Shown: positions 1 through 5,643, counted from the stretch's first letter. The stretch: DNA of 5,755 nt from Gemmatimonadota bacterium (GCA_024640185.1 JAHEFN010000146.1:1-5755); one strand, 5' to 3'. Notes: a model not told the origin generated them from the sequence alone. Program-made: numbers and translations.

Positions 1-51
1 CAGGATGTTGGCGACGCCGCCGAGCATCACGAGGGAGGCGAGGATCGTCAT
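1..51 (-). CDS. Start of an unidentified protein, hydrophobic N-terminus (cut by window edge)
   Basis: Only the first 17 codons are inside the window. They read MTILASLVMLGGVANIL, a hydrophobic stretch that could be the first membrane helix of a membrane protein or a signal sequence. The ATG overlaps the TGA of the upstream hydrolase gene in an ATGA arrangement (48-51). That is typical of translational coupling, so this is probably the next gene of the same operon. The family cannot be recognised from this fragment. The call rests on the in-frame start, the overlap and the absence of stops to the window edge. Confidence 0.6.
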   Translation of the reverse strand, partial: MTILASLVMLGGVANIL

Positions 52-1004
52 GGCGCGGTGCTGTCGGCGTGGGTGGCGAGGAAGTCGAGCATGATCGCTC
101 GCACGGTCGAGGCCTGTTCCATGTGTGGCAGGTGGCCGGCCGAGTCGATCGGCTCGTATCGCAGCGCGGGGATCGCGTCGCGGACGACGGTGGAGAACGC
201 GATCGGCACCGTCCGGTCCTGCCGTCCCCAGAGGAGCAGGACCGGGACGCCGGTCTGCCCCACGGCGGAGTACAGCGCCGGGTAGTCGGTCGCGGTATCG
301 GCGACGATCGTCCTGAGCAGGGCACGGCCGAAGCCCCTGTAGCGCATTTGGGTTCGGTACTGCTCGACCCAGGTCGGGTGAAGTTCGGGGTGGAGGAAGT
401 CCGAGAGCTGCCGGTCGGCCATGCCGGGCACCACCGTTGTCTGCCAGAGCCAGTGGCCAATGAGCGGCAGGGTGAGCATGGTCGGCACGGAACTCTTCTC
501 GGACCGCGCGACGGGGTCAACGAGGGTCAGGGTGCGGACCCGCTCGGGGTGACCGGCGGTGAAGTGCGCCGTGACGAAGCCGCCGTACGAGAGGCCCATC
601 AGGTCGACCGGCCCCTGGACGCCGAGGGAGTCGAGCAGTTCGCCGAGTTGGCGGTCGGTGAGGGCGCCGTCGTACTTGGTGTCGGGGCGGTCCGACCAGC
701 CACGGCCGTAGGTGTCGTAGCGGATCACCCGGTACCCCGCCGCGGTGAGGCCGACGGCCGTCGAGTCCCAGATGTACGACGGCACCGAGAAGCCGTGCAC
801 CAGGACCACCGTGCGGCCCGAGTCGGGCCCGGCGATGTCGTAGTGGGTGATCCCCGGTGAGAGGGCGACGAACTGCCCCGGCGCCCCGGCGCGTGCCGCG
901 TCATCGAGGGTGGCCTTTTCGGGGCTCCTCCACCGGCCGTAGCCCCAGAGGCCGACCACGAGGAGGACGAGGGCACCGACGAAGGCCCGGAAGACTCGAC
1001 GCAT
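48..1004 (-). CDS. Membrane-anchored alpha/beta hydrolase (serine hydrolase)
   Basis: This 318-aa protein has an arginine-rich start and a hydrophobic helix at about residues 5-23 with no obvious cleavage site. It is therefore probably an N-terminally anchored enzyme facing the periplasm. The rest is an alpha/beta-hydrolase fold of normal length. It has an oxyanion-type HGFS motif (70-73), the nucleophile elbow G-L-S-Y-G with Ser139, an acid candidate Asp263 in WGRQDRTVP, and His291 in the AGHLPH segment. A lid or cap lies at about 165-250. The serine nucleophile argues against epoxide hydrolase or haloalkane dehalogenase, which use Asp, and favours an esterase, lipase or C-C bond hydrolase. 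The substrate is unknown. It lies 30 nt after the small membrane gene upstream and overlaps the next gene by 4 nt, so it looks like part of an operon. No strong Shine-Dalgarno precedes the ATG; a weak GGGA lies 9 nt upstream. Confidence 0.93.
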   Translation of the reverse strand: MRRVFRAFVGALVLLVVGLWGYGRWRSPEKATLDDAARAGAPGQFVALSPGITHYDIAGPDSGRTVVLVHGFSVPSYIWDSTAVGLTAAGYRVIRYDTYGRGWSDRPDTKYDGALTDRQLGELLDSLGVQGPVDLMGLSYGGFVTAHFTAGHPERVRTLTLVDPVARSEKSSVPTMLTLPLIGHWLWQTTVVPGMADRQLSDFLHPELHPTWVEQYRTQMRYRGFGRALLRTIVADTATDYPALYSAVGQTGVPVLLLWGRQDRTVPIAFSTVVRDAIPALRYEPIDSAGHLPHMEQASTVRAIMLDFLATHADSTAP

Positions 1005-1034
1005 CAGGGGAGGTCCCGGCGAAGGGGGATCCGT

Positions 1035-1214
1035 TCAGGCACTGTGGCGCTTCCACGCGTCCAGCGCGACCGCCCCGAGCATGAAGGCGAGCACGGTCAG
1101 GGCGATCGTCAGCCCCTGACCGCCGCGCCACTCCAGGAAGAGGTAGAGCACGCCCGAGGTGACGAGGGCGATGCCGATCTTGGCGCCGATCGCGCGGGGG
1201 CGACCCGCGGTCAC
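1035..1214 (-). CDS. Small two-helix membrane protein B (59 aa, GTG start)
   Basis: The frame is open further upstream, but the GTG at 1214 is the best start because it overlaps the TGA of the preceding small gene as GTGA (1211-1214). The upstream extension is arginine- and proline-rich and covers another gene in a different frame. The protein has a basic N-terminus (TAGRPRAIGAK), a hydrophobic helix at about 12-28, a short EWRGGQG turn, a second helix at about 35-52 and a basic tail (WKRHS). This predicts a hairpin with both ends in the cytoplasm. It matches the preceding small gene in layout and at key positions (LYL-aromatic-L-acidic, then GG), so the two are probably a tandem duplication. 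I know of no named family or function. The hydrolase gene follows 30 nt downstream. Confidence 0.72.
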   Translation of the reverse strand: MTAGRPRAIGAKIGIALVTSGVLYLFLEWRGGQGLTIALTVLAFMLGAVALDAWKRHSA

Positions 1215-1381
1215 GGTGCCTGCTTCCGGCGTTGGCCGATGCGGATGATGGCCGTGGTCGCGAAGATCGCGGTGATCAGGATGGCCTCGGTCCGGTTGCC
1301 ACCGTCGGCATCGAGCCAGAGGTAGAGGCCCGCGGCCAGGAGCAGCACCAAGACCACATCGGTTCGGGCGGCTGGGGACAT
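1211..1381 (-). CDS. Small two-helix membrane protein A (56 aa)
   Basis: This short gene starts with ATG at 1381 behind a good ribosome-binding site (AGGAG, 7 nt spacer) and ends at the TGA that overlaps the GTG of the next gene. It encodes about 56 residues: a polar start (MSPAARTD), a hydrophobic helix at about 9-23, a DADGGNRTE turn, a second helix at about 33-48 and a basic tail (RIGQRRKQAP). By the positive-inside rule the hairpin should have at least its C-terminus in the cytoplasm. From Leu19 onward it aligns without gaps with protein B from Leu23, with 10 identities in 35 positions, including L-Y-L, the Gly-Gly turn and a Phe in helix 2. It appears to head the cluster running through the hydrolase. 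Function is unknown. Confidence 0.72.
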   Translation of the reverse strand: MSPAARTDVVLVLLLAAGLYLWLDADGGNRTEAILITAIFATTAIIRIGQRRKQAP

Positions 1382-1388
1382 TGACGGG

Positions 1389-1393
1389 CTCCT
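1389..1393 (-). promoter_or_regulatory. Ribosome-binding site of small membrane protein A
   Basis: Read on the minus strand this is AGGAG, 7 nt before the ATG at 1381. It is one of the best Shine-Dalgarno matches in the window and is the main evidence that the 56-aa gene is real. Confidence 0.6.
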
Positions 1394-1470
1394 GGGTGGG
1401 GGTGATCCCTGAACCTACGGAAAAGGGCCGGTCGGCGTCAGGGTACCGACACGCATCCGCGAGCCCGGGG
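1394..1470 (-). other. Intergenic region between the lipoprotein pair and the small membrane gene cluster
   Basis: These 77 bases separate the stop of the 176-aa lipoprotein from the ribosome-binding site of the next cluster. On the minus strand a 5-bp stem GTCGG/CCGAC (1431-1435 with 1446-1450, 10-nt loop) is followed six bases later by TTTT (1421-1424). This could be a weak terminator, but the stem is short and the T run is detached. No convincing promoter was found. A TGACGCC-like -35 and a TAGGTT-like -10 exist, but both match poorly. Confidence 0.25.
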
Positions 1471-2001
1471 TCAGTCTGGGAGCCGCGCCGGCGGCGCGGC
1501 ACGCGCCGCGGCCAACGCCGCGTCGGTGCAGGGGCGGTGTTCGCTGGTGGCGGGCCCGAGTGGTGGGGGTGTCACCGTGCTGTCCACGGTGCCGTCGGTG
1601 CGGAGCAGGAAATCGAACCGCAGCTGTCCGGAGCCGTCGGCCTGTGTCGTGGTGTGACGATTTCCCCGCAGGCTCAGGTAGAGCCCGTCATCGGTCCACG
1701 GCCCGACCCAAGGGGAAAACTCCGAGCGGATCGTGGTCGGCCGGTCGGCACGCCACAGCCGGGTCACCGCGAGCGAGTTGGTGTCGCATTGATAGATGGC
1801 GCCGGCCTCGGCGAGGACCAGCGAGCGCCCTCCGTCGGGAAAGGTGCTGAGCCCCGTCGGCGGGCGTCGCCAGGTGGCCTTCACCGCCACCGCAGTGAAC
1901 CCGCCGATGGGGGTGAAGGCCTGGCCGGTGACCTCCAGGTCGAGTTGCGGTGGCCCGTGGGTGCACGCCGCGAGCGCAAGGAGGAGCAGGGATGGGCGCA
2001 T
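1471..2001 (-). CDS. Lipoprotein of unknown function (176 aa)
   Basis: The N-terminus MRPSLLLLALAACTHG is a lipoprotein signal with lipobox LAAC, so Cys13 would be lipidated and the protein held on the periplasmic side of a membrane. The mature part contains strand-rich segments: TFPDGGRSLVLAEAGAIYQCD at about 53-73, an SPWVGPWTDDGLYLSLRG stretch at about 96-113, and LRFDFLLRTDGTV at about 127-139. The repeated pattern of hydrophobic strands with DG turns resembles beta-propeller or sandwich blades, but no known domain can be named. The mature part has two cysteines, Cys72 and Cys158, which could form one disulfide. The tail is Ala/Pro-rich. The ATG lies 3 nt after the stop of the S41 peptidase gene, so the two are almost certainly co-transcribed and probably translationally coupled. 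No independent Shine-Dalgarno is evident. Confidence 0.85.
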   Translation of the reverse strand: MRPSLLLLALAACTHGPPQLDLEVTGQAFTPIGGFTAVAVKATWRRPPTGLSTFPDGGRSLVLAEAGAIYQCDTNSLAVTRLWRADRPTTIRSEFSPWVGPWTDDGLYLSLRGNRHTTTQADGSGQLRFDFLLRTDGTVDSTVTPPPLGPATSEHRPCTDAALAAARAAPPARLPD

Positions 2002-2004
2002 CCC

Positions 2005-3447
2005 CTACAGTATCCCCGACAAGGCCTGATGTACCTGCCTCGCCTTGGCCCGGTTGCCTCCGCTCCAATCGATGACCACGTCGGGGGCGAAGCCCTCGAT
2101 CTCGTTCCGGCCGTCGGCGCGGTAGCGGGCGCAGTCGGGGGCCCAGACCGTCAGGTCGAGGTGCTCGAGGTAGCGGGGGATCCCGCCCGCGATGAAGCCG
2201 CAACCGGCTCCCATGGTCCGTTCACCGAGCAGGGTCGCGGCGCCGTTGGCCTGGAGGAGCGAGACGAAGTGCTCCGAGGCCGAGGCGGTGTTGCCGTCGA
2301 TCACCACGAACAGCGGCCCGGTCCAGGCCCCCTCTTCGAAGGTGGCGTCGAGTGGTTCAAAGACCGTGGCCCGGGCGGGGACGTCAGCCAGTGACCCCGG
2401 CGGGAGGTACTCCACCGCCCCGCACGCCGGGCCGAACACCAACGGGGTGCAACCGGGTCGGGCGCCGGCCTCCCGGAAGAGCGGCCTCACATCGCACGGA
2501 GCATTCACGGCGTCCAGCCGGGCGGCCACCGCACCGCCGGCCGCCTCCAGGATGCCGCGGCTGGCCTCGGAGATCCCCGAGTCGGCGAGCAGGGTGCGCA
2601 GGGAGGTGACCTCGCGCTCGAGCAGTGCGGCGTGATGGGGGTGGCGGACCACGCCGATCGGCGGGCACGCGAGAAGCGGTGGGGCGAAGATCCGGGGCGC
2701 CACGGCGGCCCAGTCGCTGCCGCCGCCGTTGCCGGTGATGTCGACCACCACGGCAGCGACGCCGGCGTCGCGGAGCGCGGTGGCACCCTCGGCGAGGTAG
2801 CCGAGCAACCGGGTCATCACCCGCTTGCGGAACGCCCACTGGCAGGAGCCGTCACACGATCCGTCGAGGTCGGCCGCGAAGGCCGGCCAGAGCGGTGCCG
2901 CGACCTCCGGGTAGCGGTCGTCGCCGAACTGGGCGATCCGCACCACGCCCACCGTCCGCTCCCCGACGGTGAAGGTGCCCCACGCGAATGGGTTCTCCTG
3001 CGAGGGCGAGATCCGGGTGAAGCCCGGCAGCTTGTCGAAGCCGATGGTGAAGTCGTGGCCGCGGCTGTCGAAGCCCATGGCGTCGAGGGCCCCATCGGCC
3101 TCGGTGCCGGCGGCGATGCCCGGATCGGGAGCGCCGGCCTGGGCCGGGCGCCGGCCGTCGCCCTTCTCGGTGTGGAAGTGCGGATCCTCGAAGGCGGCGA
3201 CAAAGCGGGAGACCACCTTGCGGGCTGCGCGACGACTCCGCGCCTCGCCCAGGGCGGCCCGGGTCTCAAGGTAGAGCGTGTGAGTGTCGAGTCCCCGCTC
3301 GTCGTGAATCCACTGGAGGTTGGCGTGGGCCGCGGAGAGGTGGTCAACCATCTGGTCGAAGTCCTCCTGCCACGCTTCGCGCTCCGCCGGGGTCGCGGGG
3401 GCACAGCCGGCGAGCAGCAACAACAGGGGCAACACGCAGCGTGGCAT
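2005..3447 (-). CDS. S41 family serine peptidase, lipoprotein (tricorn/IRBP-like)
   Basis: This 480-aa protein begins with a lipoprotein signal ending in lipobox LAGC (Cys15). Residues 23-92 match the N-terminal helical region usual in S41 proteins (W-x-x-D-F-D-x-M-V-D-x-L, then an EDPHFH turn). The catalytic core has the strand VVVDITGNGGG (233-243, the family's D-x-x-x-N-G-G motif) and the nucleophile segment DGNTASASE with probable Ser389. GERTMGAG (408-415) follows, and near the C-terminus the typical Y-R-A-D-G-R-N-E-I-E-G-F-A-P-D-V. CtpA/Tsp enzymes have lysine 25 residues after the serine; here that position is Ala414, so it fits the tricorn/IRBP branch (Ser-His-Glu type) better. An unusually long stretch (about 145 residues) separates the two core motifs. 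Eight mature-region cysteines suggest disulfides outside the cytoplasm. The native substrate is unknown. GAGG lies 6 nt before the ATG. Confidence 0.9.
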   Translation of the reverse strand: MPRCVLPLLLLLAGCAPATPAEREAWQEDFDQMVDHLSAAHANLQWIHDERGLDTHTLYLETRAALGEARSRRAARKVVSRFVAAFEDPHFHTEKGDGRRPAQAGAPDPGIAAGTEADGALDAMGFDSRGHDFTIGFDKLPGFTRISPSQENPFAWGTFTVGERTVGVVRIAQFGDDRYPEVAAPLWPAFAADLDGSCDGSCQWAFRKRVMTRLLGYLAEGATALRDAGVAAVVVDITGNGGGSDWAAVAPRIFAPPLLACPPIGVVRHPHHAALLEREVTSLRTLLADSGISEASRGILEAAGGAVAARLDAVNAPCDVRPLFREAGARPGCTPLVFGPACGAVEYLPPGSLADVPARATVFEPLDATFEEGAWTGPLFVVIDGNTASASEHFVSLLQANGAATLLGERTMGAGCGFIAGGIPRYLEHLDLTVWAPDCARYRADGRNEIEGFAPDVVIDWSGGNRAKARQVHQALSGIL

Positions 3448-3544
3448 CGGCGGCCTCGGCTCGGTGAGGGTGGGAATGAGCCAGACGTACGGCAGGTGCC
3501 ACCCAAGGTTTCATTGTGGCACGCGGCCCGGAGGCGCCCCCCGT
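3448..3544 (-). other. Intergenic region upstream of the S41 lipoprotein gene
   Basis: This 97-base gap follows the acetyltransferase stop and precedes the peptidase start. It probably holds the promoter of the lipoprotein pair. It contains the 7-bp inverted repeat annotated separately. A CACAAT hexamer, read on the minus strand next to one repeat arm, resembles a -10 box, but no matching -35 is visible. Confidence 0.3.
3496..3522. repeat. Inverted repeat GTGCCAC-N13-GTGGCAC
   Basis: Two perfect 7-bp arms (3496-3502 and 3516-3522) face each other across 13 bases. The arm centres are 20 bp apart, close to two helical turns, which suits a dimeric DNA-binding protein. No T run follows on either strand, so a Rho-independent terminator is less likely. 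It lies 49 nt upstream of the S41 peptidase start. The repeat is directly visible; the regulatory role is inference. Confidence 0.4.
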
Positions 3545-4078
3545 TCAGCCAAGTCTCTTCGCCATCCGGACGAATCCCGCCGTGCAGCCATCCGGAAGCG
3601 GGTGGCGGATCTTCTCGAGGATGGCATACCCCTGGCGCCGATAGAACGGCACGCCGGGGAGGGTCGACATCAACTCGGCATGCGTGAACCCGGCGGCTCG
3701 CGCGGCATCCTCACAGTGGATGAGGAGCAGACGTCCGAGCCCCCGCCTGGCGGCGGTGGGGTGGACGAAGAAGGCGCGGATCCGGGCCGGTTCGTTGGCC
3801 GGATCGAGCCGCGGATCGGCACCGTCCTTGGTCTGGTCGCCGCCAAAGAGTGTCCGCCGCGCGCTCCAGCCGCCGCAGGCCAGCAGCGTATCGCCGTCCT
3901 CAACCACGAAGTAGCTCCGGTCGTGGAGCAGTTGGCTGTCCACTCCGAAGAGATGGGTGATGAGCGACACGGTCTCTTCGGGAGTGTAGAAGCCACGACT
4001 CAGCTCGGTGGCCGAGGCTCGGATCAGCGCATTGAGTGCAGGGATCTCCCCGGGCTCGGCCGGTCGGATGGTGACCAC
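3545..4078 (-). CDS. GNAT family N-acetyltransferase
   Basis: This 177-aa cytoplasmic protein is of typical GNAT length. It opens with VTIRPAEPGEIPALNALI (2-19), the usual first strand and helix. It then has a strand pair YFVVEDGDTLLACGGW (56-71) and the acetyl-CoA binding motif A around IRAFFVHPTAARRGLGR (100-116), followed by an LLIHCEDAARAAGF helix. It ends with the FYRRQGY motif B (145-151) and a closing LPDG...VRMAKRL strand. The first position of the pyrophosphate loop (usually Q/R-x-x-G-x-G) is Ala110, with R-R-G-L-G after it, a common variant. The acceptor cannot be inferred: the family modifies amines of small molecules, antibiotics or proteins. The start is GTG at 4078, with only a weak AGG upstream. 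The two-helix membrane gene ends 63 nt upstream, so co-transcription is possible. Confidence 0.9.
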   Translation of the reverse strand: MVTIRPAEPGEIPALNALIRASATELSRGFYTPEETVSLITHLFGVDSQLLHDRSYFVVEDGDTLLACGGWSARRTLFGGDQTKDGADPRLDPANEPARIRAFFVHPTAARRGLGRLLLIHCEDAARAAGFTHAELMSTLPGVPFYRRQGYAILEKIRHPLPDGCTAGFVRMAKRLG

Positions 4079-4141
4079 GGGCCTACGTCGCGGGCCGCGG
4101 TCGGTCGGTGACCACCGGCAGGAATGCCGCCCAGGGTCCGA
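4079..4141 (-). other. Short gap between the two-helix membrane gene and the acetyltransferase
   Basis: These 63 bases lie between two genes on the same strand. I see no promoter or terminator here. The gap is short enough for the two genes to share a transcript. Confidence 0.3.
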
Positions 4142-4393
4142 TCACTCGCCGGGCGTTGGCGCCGGTTCCCCGGCGCGCCACGCGAGCCAGGTCGCGACGG
4201 CCATCATGACCAGGCTCGGCCAGAAGGTGAACATCGCGAGGATGCCGAGCCCGACCGGATTGGGGTTCGGGTCGTCGGTCCACCCGATGCGGCTGGCCGC
4301 GATGTTGAGGAGCAGCGGACCGGTTCCCACCACGAAGAACAGCAGGCCCAGCCGAAAGAGGGGGCGCCGGACGGTGCGACCAACGAGGCTCAT
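4142..4393 (-). CDS. Small two-helix membrane protein with DPNPNPVG loop (83 aa)
   Basis: A basic N-terminus (MSLVGRTVRRPLFR) leads into a hydrophobic helix at about 14-33. A loop GWTDDPNPNPVGLG (37-50) follows, then a second helix at about 50-72 containing FTFWPS. The tail is WRAGEPAPTPGE. The positive-inside rule places the N-terminus in the cytoplasm, with the loop on the outer side. The Asp-Pro-Asn-Pro-Asn-Pro turn followed by VGxGILAxFTFWP looks like a conserved signature. From memory, similar hypothetical proteins exist in other bacteria, but I cannot name a function. The ATG is preceded by AGAGG with a 5-nt spacer, a good ribosome-binding site. It is not clearly homologous to the two smaller hairpin proteins at 1035-1381. 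Confidence 0.8.
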   Translation of the reverse strand: MSLVGRTVRRPLFRLGLLFFVVGTGPLLLNIAASRIGWTDDPNPNPVGLGILAMFTFWPSLVMMAVATWLAWRAGEPAPTPGE

Positions 4394-4520
4394 GGAGTCC
4401 TCTGGGTGAATGAAGTGCGCCTGCGCGACGTCTCAAAGGTACTGCGAGATTGGCCGGTGTGGAGCCGGGGTGTCGAGCGGTCCGGGCGCCCCAAACTGAC
4501 AGCGGCCCATCCACGCGATC
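4394..4520 (-). other. Intergenic region, probable promoter of the two-helix gene
   Basis: This 127-base gap lies between the exported six-cysteine gene and the 83-aa membrane gene. On the minus strand a TTGAGA hexamer lies within about 45 nt of the start, but the sequence 17 nt downstream (TCATTC) is a poor -10. A TCGACA further upstream also lacks a clear partner. An 8-bp palindrome GGGCGCCC sits at 4484-4491 and may be no more than chance in GC-rich DNA. No terminator with a T run was found. Confidence 0.25.
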
Positions 4521-5054
4521 TCAGGTGATGAAGCACTCCATCCCCCGCGAGGTGATGACGACCCAGCCCTGTGGTTGTTGCTCCAACCGCACGCCGCAGC
4601 CCTCGGCGAATCCGCCGCGCGTGCTGTCGCAGCTGGCGATGACGCTGACCATGGCGGTGTCGTGATCGAAGACTGGACCCCCGATCCCGAGGACCATGCC
4701 GGCGGTGGAGTTGGCCCGGGTGCCCACCCAGGAGCAGTGGACCGCCTGGCCAGCCTCCCGGAGCGGCAATCCCCACTCGACGGCGAGCCGTGCCACGATC
4801 GCCGACGCGGTCGTGTCTGGAGGCGTGGTCTCGGGACAGTGACCGACAAAGAAGGCACACCGTGAGGAGAGCCGGGGTTCGACCATCGTCGGCTTCCCAT
4901 TGTTTGGGCTGAACGACCCAACCGCCAGGCGGAGCACGGCGAGGGAATCCTCGGTGGTCTGGGCATGGAGCGGCCCGGTGCCCAGGGCAACGGCCAGCAG
5001 GCACACGGCGACCCCGAGCGGTCGGCCCAGGAACATGCGATCACGATCGGTCAT
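4521..5054 (-). CDS. Exported six-cysteine protein of unknown function (177 aa)
   Basis: The ATG at 5054 is chosen because GGAG lies 7 nt upstream. It gives a signal peptide: charged MTDRDRMFLGRPLG, hydrophobic core at about 13-26, and likely cleavage after LHA (residue 31). The frame is open to another start at 5099, but that would add a charged His/Pro/Arg-rich leader before the signal. ATG at 5036 is a second alternative. The mature protein (about 146 aa) has six cysteines, at 66, 73, 107, 142, 153 and 174. Such an even number in a secreted protein suggests three disulfides. It also has a Gly-rich MVLGIGGPVFDHD segment and ends GWVVITSRGMECFIT. No family is recognised. The gene overlaps the end of the CDF transporter gene by 14 nt, so coupled translation is likely. 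A role linked to metal handling is possible but unproven. Confidence 0.82.
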   Translation of the reverse strand: MTDRDRMFLGRPLGVAVCLLAVALGTGPLHAQTTEDSLAVLRLAVGSFSPNNGKPTMVEPRLSSRCAFFVGHCPETTPPDTTASAIVARLAVEWGLPLREAGQAVHCSWVGTRANSTAGMVLGIGGPVFDHDTAMVSVIASCDSTRGGFAEGCGVRLEQQPQGWVVITSRGMECFIT

Positions 5055-5643
5055 GGTGTGGCTCCGATGCGGCGGTTTGGCGTGCCGCGGCACTGGCACG
5101 CAGGATCCGGATGCCGCCCGACAGGACGAGCAGGCCGATCCCGGCTCCCGCGATGAGGTCCCAGAGCGGCGTCGACGTGACGGCCACCAACACGCCGCTG
5201 GCGATCACTGCCAGGTTGGCGAGCACGTCGTTCTGGGAGAAGATGTAGCTCGCGCGCATGTGGACGCCCTCGTCCCGGTGCCGGGCGATGGCCCGGAGGC
5301 AGATGGCATTGGCCACCAAGGCCAGGGCAGCCACGGCGATCATGTACGTGGGGTGGGGGGTGCTGCCGACGAGGAATCGCCGGGCGACCTCGAGCAGGGC
5401 CACGGCGCCCAAGGTGAGCTGGAAGATCCCCGAGAGGGCAGCCGTGCGGATCCGTCCCCCGGCGGTGCTGAAGACCGCCACCAGCGAGAGCCCATAGACG
5501 AAGGCGTCGGCCAGCATGTCGAGGGAGTCGGCGATCAGCCCGGCCGATTCGGCGAACCACCCAGCCCCGAACTCCGCGACGAACATCGCGGCGTTGATGC
5601 CGAGCACGAGGCGAAGGGTGCGGGCCTGCAGGGCGGCGGTCAT
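5041..5643 (-). CDS. Short CDF-type cation transporter without C-terminal domain
   Basis: This 200-aa protein has six predicted helices (about 11-30, 38-58, 68-88, 100-119, 133-156, 160-180) and a short polar tail. It matches the membrane domain of cation diffusion facilitators, which export Zn, Co, Cd, Fe or Mn from the cytoplasm by proton antiport. In helix 2, ADSLDMLADA corresponds to the family's metal site (HxxxD or DxxxD), here Asp42 and Asp46. In helix 5, RASYIFSQNDVLAN aligns with the usual R-x-x-x-x-H-x-x-x-D. Asp139 is kept, but the His position is Phe135. The family is usually about 300 aa with a cytoplasmic metal-binding domain, which is absent here. Short CDF-like proteins of this kind with an S-x-N-D-V-x-A-N helix are, from memory, found in other bacteria. 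The metal is therefore uncertain. The ATG is preceded by GGGGG only 3 nt away. Confidence 0.88.
   Translation of the reverse strand: MTAALQARTLRLVLGINAAMFVAEFGAGWFAESAGLIADSLDMLADAFVYGLSLVAVFSTAGGRIRTAALSGIFQLTLGAVALLEVARRFLVGSTPHPTYMIAVAALALVANAICLRAIARHRDEGVHMRASYIFSQNDVLANLAVIASGVLVAVTSTPLWDLIAGAGIGLLVLSGGIRILRASAAARQTAASEPHHDRS
5062..5065 (-). promoter_or_regulatory. Ribosome-binding site deciding the start of the exported six-cysteine protein
   Basis: GGAG on the minus strand lies 7 nt before the ATG at 5054, inside the end of the transporter gene. It supports that start over the longer reading at 5099 and over the internal ATG at 5036, which has no such site. Confidence 0.5.

Noticed and set aside
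69..860. Long plus-strand open frame opposite the hydrolase
   Set aside because: It is the mirror of a well-supported alpha/beta hydrolase gene. Its Gly/Arg/Val-rich translation has no domain or signal, as expected for antisense frames in GC-rich DNA.
1421..1450. Rho-independent terminator after the 176-aa lipoprotein
   Set aside because: The stem is only 5 bp with a 10-base loop, and the four T residues are six bases away from it. Too weak for a separate call.
1035..1502. Longer 155-aa reading of the frame of small membrane protein B
   Set aside because: The upstream part is rich in Arg and Pro and covers both the small gene A, which has its own good ribosome-binding site, and the intergenic gap. 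The GTGA overlap gives a natural start at 1214.
2632..3687. 351-aa plus-strand open frame opposite the S41 gene, and the similar 337-aa one at 1381-2394
   Set aside because: Both run antisense across clear lipoprotein genes and cross gene boundaries. Their composition is low-complexity and no family features are visible.
4083..4514. 143-aa minus-strand open frame overlapping the two-helix membrane gene
   Set aside because: It is Arg/Pro/His-rich with no recognisable domain, and it overlaps the 83-aa gene, which has a Shine-Dalgarno site and clear membrane helices.
5055..5099. Upstream extension of the exported six-cysteine protein to 5099
   Set aside because: It would put a charged His/Arg/Pro leader in front of a normal signal peptide. 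The ATG at 5054 has its own GGAG site.
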